NCBI RefSeq assembly: GCF_019097595.1
Contig: NC_080722.1
Coordinates: 21,861,130 to 21,925,129 of the forward strand
Source of the DNA: Hemibagrus wyckioides
Taxonomy: Eukaryota > Chordata > Actinopteri > Siluriformes > Bagridae
Direction: 5' to 3'
Length of the DNA: 64,000 nt
Of the stretch, positions 49,567 to 64,000 are shown piece by piece. Position 1 is the first letter of the stretch. The number at the start of each line of letters is the position of its first letter. The notes under the pieces were generated by a model, which had not been told where the DNA came from, ran no database searches, and saw only the letters and a program-made list of their open reading frames with translations. A program made the position numbers and the translations under genes.

Positions 49567-50471
49567 TACAAATGTTGAGAAGGTGGCGAATTCAGGTAAA
49601 AAAAAAAAAAAAAAGTTTTACTGCTAATGGACATTTCTCTGCTACCTGAGGCCAAACTATGACTACGATTTTTCTGAAAGGAAAAAAACAAAATCATCCC
49701 GCTCTGTAAATCTCTGTCGCCTCCTAAGAGCATCATGTGCAAACTCTATTATACAATTTGTGCTTGACTTCTGTCTCTCTGTCTCTGATTAATGTTAACA
49801 ATAACATTACAAACCTGGTCACACTTCCAAAGTTTTCAGTTGTTTTGAGGTGTGTCATAAAACGTATATTAAAAAAAAATTTTTTTGTCTTTTTTAGGCA
49901 AATAAAATACTAGCTACCTCAAACTAGCAAAGACAATAGCTAACGTCACTACACTGTATTTCTTTTTAACATCATATTAGATGTATTTAGTACTAAAACT
50001 GAGAACCAAATTAGTGAGAAAGTCGACACGTAAAGAGTCTCATGTGGAATTTTCACTAATGTTTTAAATCAAGTAGTCTGACTGAACTTACAGAAACTAT
50101 AAAAAATTGTTTTTGAGAGCAGGGCTTCTGCTTCGGCCGAGTCGATGCCACTGGACACTTCTGCGCATCTGAGCATAAAGCGTTTCAGGATGAATTATAA
50201 CAACCTTACATCAACAACAAAAAATAAATCACTATCAAGTACCGTAACTTGACGTTACAATGGAAGATCATGGTCTTAATGGAATAAAGTTTTAAACACG
50301 CAGGCTGAAAGGCTTATGTAGATGTTATGTAGCCCTATGAACACTGTGTTACACTACATTTGTGAGTTTTGTCTTAAACAAATATTTTCTGCATCCAAAC
50401 TGTGCAGTGGTCGGAGCCCGAACAAAAACCGACCGGATTTCTGGATTATTTTGACCAACCGGAGGTTCCCC

Positions 50472-51818
50472 TTAGAGTTCCATGTTCCGCCTGGTGACTG
50501 GGACGTGTCGACCCGTGTGGACCATCTGATGCTTCTTCAGATGGCTGGACTGGCAGAAGCTCTTGCTGCACTGGGGGCACTGGTACGGCCGCTCGCCCGT
50601 GTGCACGCGCTTGTGTTTCTGGAGGTTTCCGCTGTGGCTGAAGCGCCGGCCGCAGTGTGAACATGTGTACGGCTTCTCCCCCGTGTGGCAGCGCTGGTGG
50701 ATGCGGAGGTTGGCGAGCCGGTTAAAGTTTTTCCCACACAGAAGGCAGACGTGGCGCTCCTCCCGGTTCTGCTGTCTCCAGCCTTCTTCCTCGAAGGGAA
50801 AATGCTCCACGAAGGTGTCCAGAGTGTCGGCATTGTTGTTCGGAGGCGCTGCGGGGAAGTCTGGCTCGTTCTGGGATGCATGGAACTGCAAATGTGCGCA
50901 GGGGAAATAGGTGTTCTGGAGAACGGGTTCCAGCACGGGTTCTTCTGCCCCAGGATAGTCTGACTGCTCTATTTCGGTTTTTATTTCGGCTGGGAACAAA
51001 GCATTTTGGCCATCGTTGGGCGGCTCTTCTTTGAAACACGTCTTGTCTTTCAATGCCATCGGCTCTGACTGACGGCTGCATGAAGGTTTCTTCTGTCCAG
51101 ACGATGTGGGAGGAGGAGAAACGGTGAGCTGGGCGGTGATGTGGGAAACTAAATACACAGTAAGAAAAAAAAAAAACACCAGTAAGACACAGACAAAACT
51201 AAACATCAGTTGCTCACTTAGTCAACAAAATTCATGGAATACCACAAGTCTGGACCAGGAGACAGCCTGGACAGAGCCATTTGGAGACTTTCACACCATC
51301 ACAGATCTTCCATTACATCTGTCAGCTTGTGACAGCAAGGAATTAGTGTCTATAATGAACTCAGAAACTACACTGACCTAATAGTTCCTCATGGGCCATT
51401 GACTGCTGTTGTAGAAAGGACATTAATCAGTTACAGTTACATTATTTACTGCTTAGTGTCACCCAAATGAGGATGAGGTTCCCTTCTGAGCCTGGTTCCT
51501 CTCAAGGTTTCTTCCTCATATCATCCCAGGGAGATTTTCCTTGCCACCATCGCCTCAGGCTTGCTCATTAGGGATAAAATAGTTTAATTTAACATAATAA
51601 TTTCTCTCCTTTCTGTGTTTGTCTACTTCTGTAAAGCTGCTTTGAGACAATGTCCATTGTAAAAGGCGCTATACAAATAAACTGAACTGAACTTAGACTG
51701 TTTATTTATTTTGATTCCTAATTTTAATATAGAAATTCTGTTCTTCATAGATAGACAGATAGATAAATAGGTAGATAGACAGACAGATAGATTGAGATAG
51801 AGAGTTAGAGATAGATCA

Positions 51819-51857
<39 letters not shown>

Positions 51858-52200
51858 CTTTATTCATCCCAATTGGAAATTTACGAATTTCATAGAATCC
51901 CCCAAACCCCCACAAGGTGGACTAGATGAGGAAGAGTCCTCGTGATTGCTACAATGGAGATCTATGGAGCTCGGGGTAGAGGGGTGCCAATAATTTGTCC
52001 ATACCCGCGGTATCCCTGTCCAGCTGGTCCTGCAGCTCCTGGACTCTCCTCCGCAGTCTCTCGTTCTCCCTCTGCGTCTGCGCGCTCTTCTCCTCGTACT
52101 CCTGCACCGTGTCCCGCACCGCCTCCAGCACGCGCTGCACCGCCGCCGTCAGCAGCTCGTTCACGCGCTCGTTCAGCCGCTCCGCTTTAGACATCTCCAT
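50472..52200 (-). CDS. C2H2 zinc-finger protein B (coiled-coil N-terminus, three fingers)
   Basis: Probable nuclear DNA-binding regulator, paralogous in plan to the gene at 42292-44693. Coding exons: 52200-52005 and 51148-50472; 873 bases, 290 residues. The N-terminus [20 protein letters not shown] continues into a coiled coil with [18 protein letters not shown]. The centre has sumoylation-type sites FKEE (K105) and IKTE (K122). Fingers lie at about 198-220, 226-248 and 254-276 with TGEKPY and TGERPY linkers. Positions -1/3/6 are R/N/I, H/N/K and Q/H/K. Finger 1 therefore matches gene A exactly at these positions while fingers 2 and 3 differ. A two-exon layout replaces the three exons of gene A. 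The target is unknown. GATA-repeat elements in opposite orientations flank the first exon. Confidence 0.87.
51200..51692 (+). mobile_element. Retrotransposon 3' tail fragment in zinc-finger B intron
   Basis: Carries tttcttcctcatatcatccc, gtaaagctgctttgagacaa and gcgctatacaaataaactga, the same terminal phrases as the repeat at 22620-23080. The left limit is approximate. Confidence 0.6.
51750..51890 (+). repeat. GATA microsatellite with retroposon tail
   Basis: AGAT/GATA units end in actttattcatcccaattgg, a phrase that also occurs reversed at about 52855-52880. This suggests the tail of an interspersed element rather than a simple microsatellite. Confidence 0.75.
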
Positions 52201-52555
52201 CCCCGGGCTCGTGCTGTCGTGTACGGGTATGGTTCGTTATTTTTCACTGACTAGAGATCTGTATAGAAGAGGAACGGCTTTCAGGTACCACGGCACGTGC
52301 GCTGTTCTGAGAAAACCGCAAACAAACAAAAAAAATCGTCTCTTTATTTACCAAAAAAGTCTATACGACTGACGCATCTCGGCAGGGCTTATTATTGTCG
52401 GCATCCAGGATCACTTCCGGGTAAGCGTGCTGGCCGGTGTGTCATAATAAAAGTCTACAGCTGCCTTACAAGTGGCGCAGTTTCCATGGGGTGATCAGAT
52501 CACAATAACGGGAATCATACCCACGTCTTAGGTCACTCTTCTTCTTCTTCTTATT

Positions 52556-52556
52556 C

Positions 52557-52649
<93 letters not shown>
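52556..52649. repeat. (AAT)n followed by (ATT)n, self-complementary
   Basis: About 21 AAT units turn directly into ATT units, so the right third of the tract can pair with the left. Just upstream of zinc-finger gene B. Confidence 0.9.
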
Positions 52650-52652
<3 letters not shown>

Positions 52653-52854
52653 CTAGATTTGCACAGGACTCGTAAACACACAGTTTTTGCACATTACCTC
52701 ATTATGTCTTGTACCTTCAAATCCTTGTTTTTGCACATTACTTATCTCTTATACTTTTACATTTCTAGTATTTTTTATTTGTTATATTCCTATTTTTATT
52801 TTTTATTTATTACCTTATTACCTATGTTTGTGGATACTGCTGGAAGTTGCAAAT

Positions 52855-52875
52855 TTACCATTGGGATGAATAAAG

Positions 52876-52939
<64 letters not shown>
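52855..52939 (-). repeat. (TATC)n microsatellite with reversed retroposon tail
   Basis: Reads ccattgggatgaataaagta then TATC units, the reverse complement of the arrangement at 51750-51890. Confidence 0.8.
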
Positions 52940-53323
52940 ACTACACAACTACTACTACTACTGCTACTACACAACTCCTAACCCACTAATAGCAGACACT
53001 GATCAAACTGTGTTACAGGACCATTTAGAGGTATAATAGAAGATTCCTTCAGTTTGTTAGCTAATATTATTAAATTAGTAACAAACAAATATTGCTTGTG
53101 TTTGTGCTTTTTATACCTTTATATGGCAATCCTACTTAGACTGTACACATAGGGGGCGCCACTGTGTTTCTTAATATTTACTCCGAATATGGATTCGTGT
53201 TTTACTCTGACATAGACTGCTACCACAATAAAGTACTTTATTTTGAAGAACTAGTTTGGTTTTTCGAAGCAGAAACTTTAATGACTTGCAGTCCAATTGT
53301 TGTCTTGACAGTGAATATTCCCC

Positions 53324-53702
53324 AGGTCTTGATAGTACTAAGTGTAATAGTCTACCTTTGAAAAGACGATGAACTGATTGGCGCAGTTGTAGAACTGCAT
53401 GAGGCCATGAAAGATGTTCAGACCAAGGACGCTCAAGGTAGACTTGTAATAAGCAACGTTGTTCTCAAAGTGGGCTAAGAGGAACTACAGGGGTCCATTT
53501 ACCATTGGCCTGAGTGGAGCCTCAGTATCTCAAAAACAAATGAATAATATATCTACTACCTTGGTACTAAGGTTCTAAGCCCATCTCCAGCCTCTTGGTC
53601 AGTATACTGCAGTTTGGCATCAGCATTTAAATTCCAAAAGCAACCTTTCTTTGGGTTATTTGCAAAATGGGATCCCAAATAGACAAAGAAGATATCACTG
53701 TG
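53324..53702 (-). pseudogene. Candidate decayed aspartic-protease gene fragment
   Basis: Two short minus-strand open segments look like exons. One (about 53699-53573, acceptor gtgcacag) reads DIFFVYLGSHF then NADAKLQYTD, which I align with the pepsin-family stretch beginning FSFYL and containing GGxDxxxYTG. The other (53489-53324, acceptor ctgtag) reads VLGLNIFHG, MQFYNCANQFIVFSK and stops soon after; this lines up without gaps with the C-terminal LGDxFLR...VFDRANxxVGFA signature. The glycine-aspartate and arginine positions are changed. The best donor of the first segment puts the second out of frame, and the exons that should lie between, including the second catalytic Asp-Thr-Gly, are missing. 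I read it as a relic. It could still be chance similarity. Confidence 0.38.
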
Positions 53703-54559
53703 CACAATCCAAAAGAATTATACAAGGTCTGTGGTTTTACAAGGACAATGATGTTATATATCTCTGACTATATTATGGATCAAATCTGAAAAGTGGGGTG
53801 GGTGGGGGTTAGAGTCTGACCTCCTCCATGTTTGCATGTCTGAAGACATGGCAGACTGACTGGCATCACGACATTGTCCATAGTTTGTGAATGGGTGTAT
53901 GAGAGTATGTGTTATGAGGTGATACCTTACCTGGGATAGGCTCCAGGTTAACAGGAATCTGAGGCTATCATGGACAAACTGGAGAGTTGAAGATTAGAAA
54001 AAGGCCTGTATGATAGCTAAAGATTCATATTCTTGGGTGAAATGGAGTAAAACCTGATATAGTCCTCTGCTGTTGTTGCCCATCCACCTCAAGTGTTTGC
54101 TGTGATGTGCTTTTCTGCACACCATATTTGTACAGAGTTCTAAATATGAATGGAACTAAACAATTTGATGGGAAGACATGTAAATAATCAGTGAATGAAT
54201 GTCTTTGGGAGTGTAAACAAGGATGTATCAGATTTATTGTATATAGACAGCTATTTTATATTTCATGATTCTTGGCAGAACTCAGTGATCACAATCTAAG
54301 AACAGAAAAAGCCCAGTAGCCTTGTGGAATATAGGGATGATGCTTGATGTCTCTGGTGTAGTTGGATGTATGATGTGACTATGAGAGCACAAACAGTTAT
54401 TAATGACACACAGGCTATTGCAGTCCTAGAAAACCCTTGCAAGGTAAGGATGGTATTTACCTTCAGATCTTATTAAGTGATAGAAATAGTAGGATACAGC
54501 ATTATCTATGTTGTCACAATTTGTCATCATCACTCATGACTAATTTGAGAGCTGAGTGG

Positions 54560-55260
54560 CACATGATGGGTTTAGGTTTTGCCCCTTCAAGGCATGGACT
54601 CCACAAAACCTAAAAGGTGTGCTGGGGTATCTGGCACAAGGCGTTTTGAGCAGATGCTCTGAAGTTGTGAGATGAGGGCCTCCATGGATCGGACTTGTTT
54701 GTCCAGCACATCCCACAGGTGTTTGAATGGATTGAGATATGGGGCCAAGTCAACACCTTAAACTCTGTCATGTTCCTTAAACCATTCCTAAACAATATTT
54801 GCAGTATGGCAGACTGCAGTATCCTGCTGAAAGAGGCCACTGTTATTAGGGAATAGCATTGCCGTGAATGTTTAGGTAGGCGATACCTGTCAAAATAACA
54901 CACACATGAATGCCAGAGCCCAATGTCATCAGACCTGGCCACCTTCTTCCACTGCTCCATGGTCCAGTTCTGATGCTTACATGCCCATTGTAGGTGCTTT
55001 TGGTGGTGGACAAGAGTCAGCATTGGCACTCGGTCTGCAGCTACACAACCCCATAAACAGTAAGTTAATCCCAATGCAACATCTAAGATTATGCCCCGTA
55101 CACAGCAAGCTGTGATGCAGTGTGTACTGACACCTTTTCTATCTTTTACTTTTTCAGCAATTTGTGCTATAGTAACACTTTGCCTGATATATCCCACGTC
55201 TTGATAGCGAGAAATTTTATTCATATAACCTGTCAGTAGCTTATAAACATTTTCTGGCCA
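54560..55260 (-). mobile_element. Tc1-like transposase relic
   Basis: Minus-strand open segments keep Tc1-type pieces ([32 protein letters not shown]) joined by frame breaks. Same family as the elements at 21177, 46400 and 49055. No terminal repeats were recognised. Confidence 0.7.
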
Positions 55261-55332
55261 TTCGTTCACATGTGGGTTCATAATGTCAACAAAATAATGT
55301 TAAACTCATTAAATATGATAAATTCAGTGTTT

Positions 55333-55338
55333 TTTATT
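55333..55338 (-). promoter_or_regulatory. Candidate poly(A) signal of the sulfotransferase gene
   Basis: AATAAA on the minus strand about 200 bases downstream of the stop codon at 55537. Confidence 0.5.
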
Positions 55339-55536
55339 TGACACATTATTAAAGCTTGGTAAATCTCCATGCTGTAAGTATGTACAAATTCACAGATAAC
55401 TTATTTTTTGTTTTTTGTTACAAAATTTTTCAGGTAACACTAAACTTGCTGAGAATAGTCTGACTTATCCTTGCATATCTGTGTTTAGTGAAGTGTTGAT
55501 CTCAGTTTAGGTTCCGATTCTTCTCGGTGGCACTTT

Positions 55537-60164
<4,628 letters not shown>

Positions 60165-60203
60165 CCTGAACGTTCCTGGATGTTCAGCTGAATCAGGCTG
60201 GAG

Positions 60204-60211
60204 CTTTTATA
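60204..60211 (-). promoter_or_regulatory. Sulfotransferase TATA box
   Basis: Minus strand TATAAAAG with its 5' base 47 bases upstream of the ATG, implying a very short 5' UTR if used. Confidence 0.6.
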
Positions 60212-61290
60212 TCAGTGTCTGCTGCTAGAATGTCTTAATTAGTCTTCTTTGAGAAAATTCATTCTTCCACCCCCCCTTCCTTTCTCCCTCCCAAGTTATT
60301 TTATGCTTTCAAGTTAGTCTTTGGACCGAAGGTTTTACATAAAATGAAAAAAGCCTATATGCCCATATATGGATAACTACTACCTGTCAAAAATCATTTT
60401 GATTGGCCGTTTATTCCAAGGCTTACAGCAGGTGCTGAGGGAATGCTTCAGAATTTTCATGCAGTGAGTGAAGTTTGTTTTTTTCTTCAGATCCAACCTG
60501 CTGCATCATGTCTTTTAAAATCTAATGTATCTATTTCACCAAATAATCAATTCTTACTGTAGCTTATAGTGACTATAATATAATCTGGTGTATAAGGCTA
60601 TATATTTTGTTGAACTTCAAGTAGTAGTGTTACAGTATTGAGTCTTCATATCATTTGTTATGTGGTTATATTATTACTGTATTTAACCAAGGTTAATTGG
60701 GATGTGTGACTGTATAATATTAAAGTAAATCTTTACCATGGTTTATGGTGAATTAGATCAGCGAGTTTCAAACAGATCACAGTCATTCAGCAGGTTCACC
60801 ACATCCAACAAGGATTTCGTTTTTCTTTTTTTAGTGTTAGTGCTCATTCTAATCACTTAATTAAAGAGCTCTAGAGCAGACTGATATTTCTCTTCATGGA
60901 AAATGGAAAAGTATCTAAACAGAGATGATTCTGAATAAGGGGTTGTAAAGTCTTTGTGAGTTGTATTCATCAAAACACGCAATTAAGTTAAATAGATACA
61001 CACAATTAAATTAAATAAAAATAAATATATACACACAAGTATTTATTACATTTTAAACTAGAATAAAAAAATAACAAATGAGGTCTAAATACTAATGGTA
61101 TACTGGATGAATCGTCCAACCACAAAGTCATGAATGGAATAAATTAAATATAGATGCTGTATAATTTAAACACTGTAATTTAAATATACATATAAAATTA
61201 AATCTGGATCATTTTAAATTTCCCTTTATTCATTTTAAAGTCCCAACTCTATTTAACTCTAACTCTATCACCTGCTACAATTTTCGCACT

Positions 61291-61299
61291 GATGAGAGA

Positions 61300-61335
<36 letters not shown>

Positions 61336-61365
61336 CAGAGACAGAGACACAGAGAGAGAGAGAGC
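61291..61365. repeat. (GA)n/(ACAGAG)n tract
   Basis: GA run followed by several ACAGAG hexamers and another GA run. Confidence 0.85.
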
Positions 61366-62186
61366 ACAAGAAACACAGTCATGCTGTTTGTGACTTAGTG
61401 TGTTGAGTTGTGGCTCAATAGTTCCCCAAACTCAAACTATGGGCAAACAAAGAATGGTTTTCCAGTCTGTTTACGATGTAATACATGCATAGAAAGGCCA
61501 GGCCAGGATTCAACATTGTGTTAATTTGAGAAATTACATGTTGCAGTGAGTAGTGAACAGGGAAGCATAGCGATTAGCATGCTTGCCTCACACCTCCAGG
61601 TTTGGTATAATCAGTGTTTGCCTTAGCATGGGACCTGCAATGCAACAGGAATACTGTGAACACCAGTTCACATTTGTTGAACACCAGTTTAAATATAGGT
61701 GAACAGCTTAATTCCATTGTAGTTTTTTACAGATTAAACAGAAATGCCTCAGTATTGGTATAGCTCAGTATAAAGTACATGAATCATTAACACTTCACTT
61801 AGATTACCTAACCTGGACAGGGGGACTCTTTGTATGTTGGCATTAAAATGCAGCTTATTGCTAAGAGAAAATTTTGACAGAATCATCTGAATATGGAGGA
61901 AGTGCCTCCAAGCGTTACAACATTAAACTGAAGACACAGTATGCAGAAGTCCATAAATGTGATGGGAGACCTGAGAGAAATTAGTCATGAATAACAACAT
62001 TGAATCAAAACAAGTTTTTGTAATCATTTCCTTCACAGTTACATTAACTTGTGTCAGGATTTAAAGTAAAGCAATTTTTTAACTACCAGCTTAACAGTAC
62101 TCAGTTTTAACTTTAACGTTACTCAGTGAAAGCTCATTAAACCACAATTCTGACAGAGTTCATGGGAAAATGTGTCGGGTTCTAAA

Positions 62187-62195
62187 ATAATAATG

Positions 62196-62262
<67 letters not shown>
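62187..62262. repeat. (TAA)n microsatellite
   Basis: About 24 TAA units with few interruptions at the left end. Confidence 0.9.
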
Positions 62263-62264
<2 letters not shown>

Positions 62265-62514
62265 TTAACAAATCAGTTGCTGATTAGGTAGCACATAAAA
62301 GCTAATAAACAAAACCAGGACCAGTGATCTTCATTAAATATTAACAAGCTTGTGTCATTTCACCAGAATATGAGTTAAAAACCATTCTCCTTTAAATTTT
62401 AAGATTAACTCTGATTATTTGAATAAGCTAAAGAATAAAGACTAAACCGTAATCTTTATCTCAACAATATTCTCGCATAAAATATTACATAGCCAGCTGA
62501 ATAAGTCAAGCAAT

Positions 62515-62516
<2 letters not shown>

Positions 62517-62557
<41 letters not shown>
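62517..62557. repeat. (AT)n microsatellite
   Basis: Pure AT alternation. Confidence 0.9.
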
Positions 62558-62561
<4 letters not shown>

Positions 62562-63337
62562 CAGATTTCTATTGCTGTTCCTACCTTCTACAGAACTTTC
62601 AGAGTCAGTCTCCGGAGGGGTCCATCTCCAGACTGACAAGCCCATGAGCAGTTGCTCACACTGAAGTTGCTCCAGTGCTTAAAAGGCAGACCGAAAAAGT
62701 ATGTGAGGGGAAAAAACTTGACTGCAGTCAAGTTAAATATATGGTCATCATATCAACAGCTAATTTCTTCCTAGTATGAAAATAAAATTGATGACATGAA
62801 CCTTAAGTGGAAACACCCACTCATGGATAGATCATGTATGCCATCTGCACAACAATATTAATCCTGATATTATTGATTATTAATTACATGTCATACTAAT
62901 TGATATTTATATATATCATGTGGAGCAACTGTTATAATGTTGAAATCTGAATATTACAATCTGATGACTGTGTTGTATTTCACTCTGATTTTACACAATA
63001 TAATAACGATCTCATCTCAAACATAAATATATTAAGGTGAATGTAAATATTTTTTATTAGAGCTATATTCCCTTGTTTGCAGTGTTCTTGTTCTGTTTTG
63101 AATGGCATTAAATTTTAAGAATTTGCTGAGGAGCAAGGGAGCCGAAATACATTAACAGCTATTTATAATGTTTGTGTGTTTAAGTTTCCATTTTTACCTT
63201 TCAATGTAACAATGAAATGTGACTTCCCTATGGGAAACCTATGACACTCACCTATTCAGACTGGACAAGTGGCCAAATGAATCAAAGTATATGACATATG
63301 ACAACTGACATATGAGATCAGACGTGTTGTTTGCACA

Positions 63338-63990
63338 TTGTCAGTGTGTTGTCATCATGCTGTTCAAGTGTTAAAAATTGCACATTTCTCCACACTCGCT
63401 GATATAGGAGGGCAAGCAGATTGTGCTCAGACAGTTACAGCATTAAATGCATACTATGTACCTCGTGTAAACACTGCATTTTATCAGCTAAAACAGAACC
63501 TGTTCAAGGCAAGCAGCCCAGGATTGTGATTTTGGAGCTGGTGCAGACAATCAAATACAGGATGCTGTTTTGAATCAACGCAATCCCAAGTACATGCTCA
63601 GGCAATTGCTGGAGAGAGGCAGAAACACTTGCGAGAAATTGCAGTGTAGAACAAACATGTTGTACTGCAGATGGGGTTGAGATCACTTGAGAAACACTTG
63701 AGGTAAAAACAAAAAAAAGTCCTGTAATTCTTGTGTCTGTAAAAAGGGGGGTAGATCTGAAGTAGTGAATGCAATATTGTAAAGGACAACAGATAAAATT
63801 TGTTCCAGAGGAGAACAAGCAGGTAATTTTTTGCAAAAGATTATGAATGCCCTGTACATGGAAAGTCATGCAGAAAGTCCAATAGAAGAGATCACTTTGC
63901 AAATATGTGCAAAACAAAAGAACACACTAGACAGACAGAAAACAGAGTTGAATCAGATGAGAACAAATAGTTGAAGGAACATGGGAAATG
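63338..63990 (+). mobile_element. Degenerate Ty3/Gypsy-type gag fragment, running to the window end
   Basis: Plus-strand pieces resemble the gag region of LTR retrotransposons: ALNAYYVPRVNTAF in the first open frame, DAVLNQRNPKYMLRQLLE after a frame change, and a CCHC-type zinc knuckle at 63869-63910 whose second cysteine codon has become serine (TCC). Stops and frame changes separate the pieces, so it is inactive. It may continue beyond base 64000, where pol would be expected. Confidence 0.6.
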
Positions 63991-64000
63991 CTTAAAGAAA

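Larger units (their letters stand above)
44694..50471. other. Spacer between the two zinc-finger genes
   Basis: Holds two SINEs (45770-46105, 46187-46375), a minus-strand Tc1 relic (about 46400-47137), a CpG-richer stretch without identified gene (47930-48260) and a deleted Tc1-like element (49055-49566). No further gene is supported. Confidence 0.55.
60212..63337. other. AT-rich spacer upstream of the sulfotransferase
   Basis: No gene supported. It contains a GA/ACAGAG tract (61291-61365), a TAA run (62187-62262), an AT run (62517-62557) and one weak exon-like segment at 62585-62645, discussed under findings. Confidence 0.55.

Noticed and set aside
50563..51081. Several overlapping open frames on both strands over zinc-finger gene B
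   Set aside because: Shadows of the real zinc-finger coding exon; only the minus frame 51148-50472 carries C2H2 motifs.

Overview
The window is animal nuclear DNA and almost certainly comes from a teleost fish. Coding sequence is broken into small GT-AG exons whose lengths match vertebrate gene families. The non-coding DNA is full of CA, GATA and TA microsatellites, Tc1/mariner relics and fish-type tRNA-derived SINEs. I cannot name the species.

Every gene I can support lies on the minus strand. From right to left, in the direction of transcription, they are: a cytosolic sulfotransferase (7 exons, 60164 to 55537); a decayed aspartic-protease-like fragment (about 53702 to 53324); two related three-finger C2H2 zinc-finger genes (52200-50472 and 44693-42292); a PHETA/sesquipedalian-type PH-domain endosomal adaptor (39393-37256); the fast skeletal myosin regulatory light chain mylpf (33337-30013); the GPI-lipid remodelling enzyme pgap3 (26272-18086); and the first eleven coding exons of the receptor tyrosine kinase erbb2 (13034-446). 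The rest of erbb2, including the transmembrane and kinase regions, lies beyond base 1. The genes belong to unrelated pathways; nothing suggests joint function beyond position. pgap3 next to erbb2 is a conserved vertebrate pairing, but the relative orientation differs from the human one as I recall it.

Region by region: 1-13034 is erbb2, with a 9-kb first intron carrying a 1.7-kb GTAGN pentamer satellite. 13035-18085 is the erbb2 promoter and spacer. 18086-26272 is pgap3, with SINE, LINE-tail and Tc1 relics in its introns. 26273-30012 is spacer with a foldback-free Tc1 element that landed inside a (TA)n tract. 30013-33440 is mylpf. 33441-37255 is spacer. 37256-39960 is the PHETA-like gene, with a perfect hairpin in one intron and a 21-bp minisatellite in another. 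39961-42291 holds a palindromic Tc1-derived element. 42292-52200 holds the zinc-finger pair and many repeats. 52201-55536 holds GATA/AAT repeats, the protease relic and Tc1 debris. 55537-60211 is the sulfotransferase. The rest is AT-rich spacer ending in a degenerate Ty3/Gypsy gag fragment.

Exon boundaries were read by eye from splice signals, reading phase and family similarity. No alignment or database search was run. I found no complete novel system. The most unusual items are the structured pentamer satellite in erbb2 intron 1, the foldback Tc1 family, two short hairpins with identical 9-nt spacers, and the protease relic.
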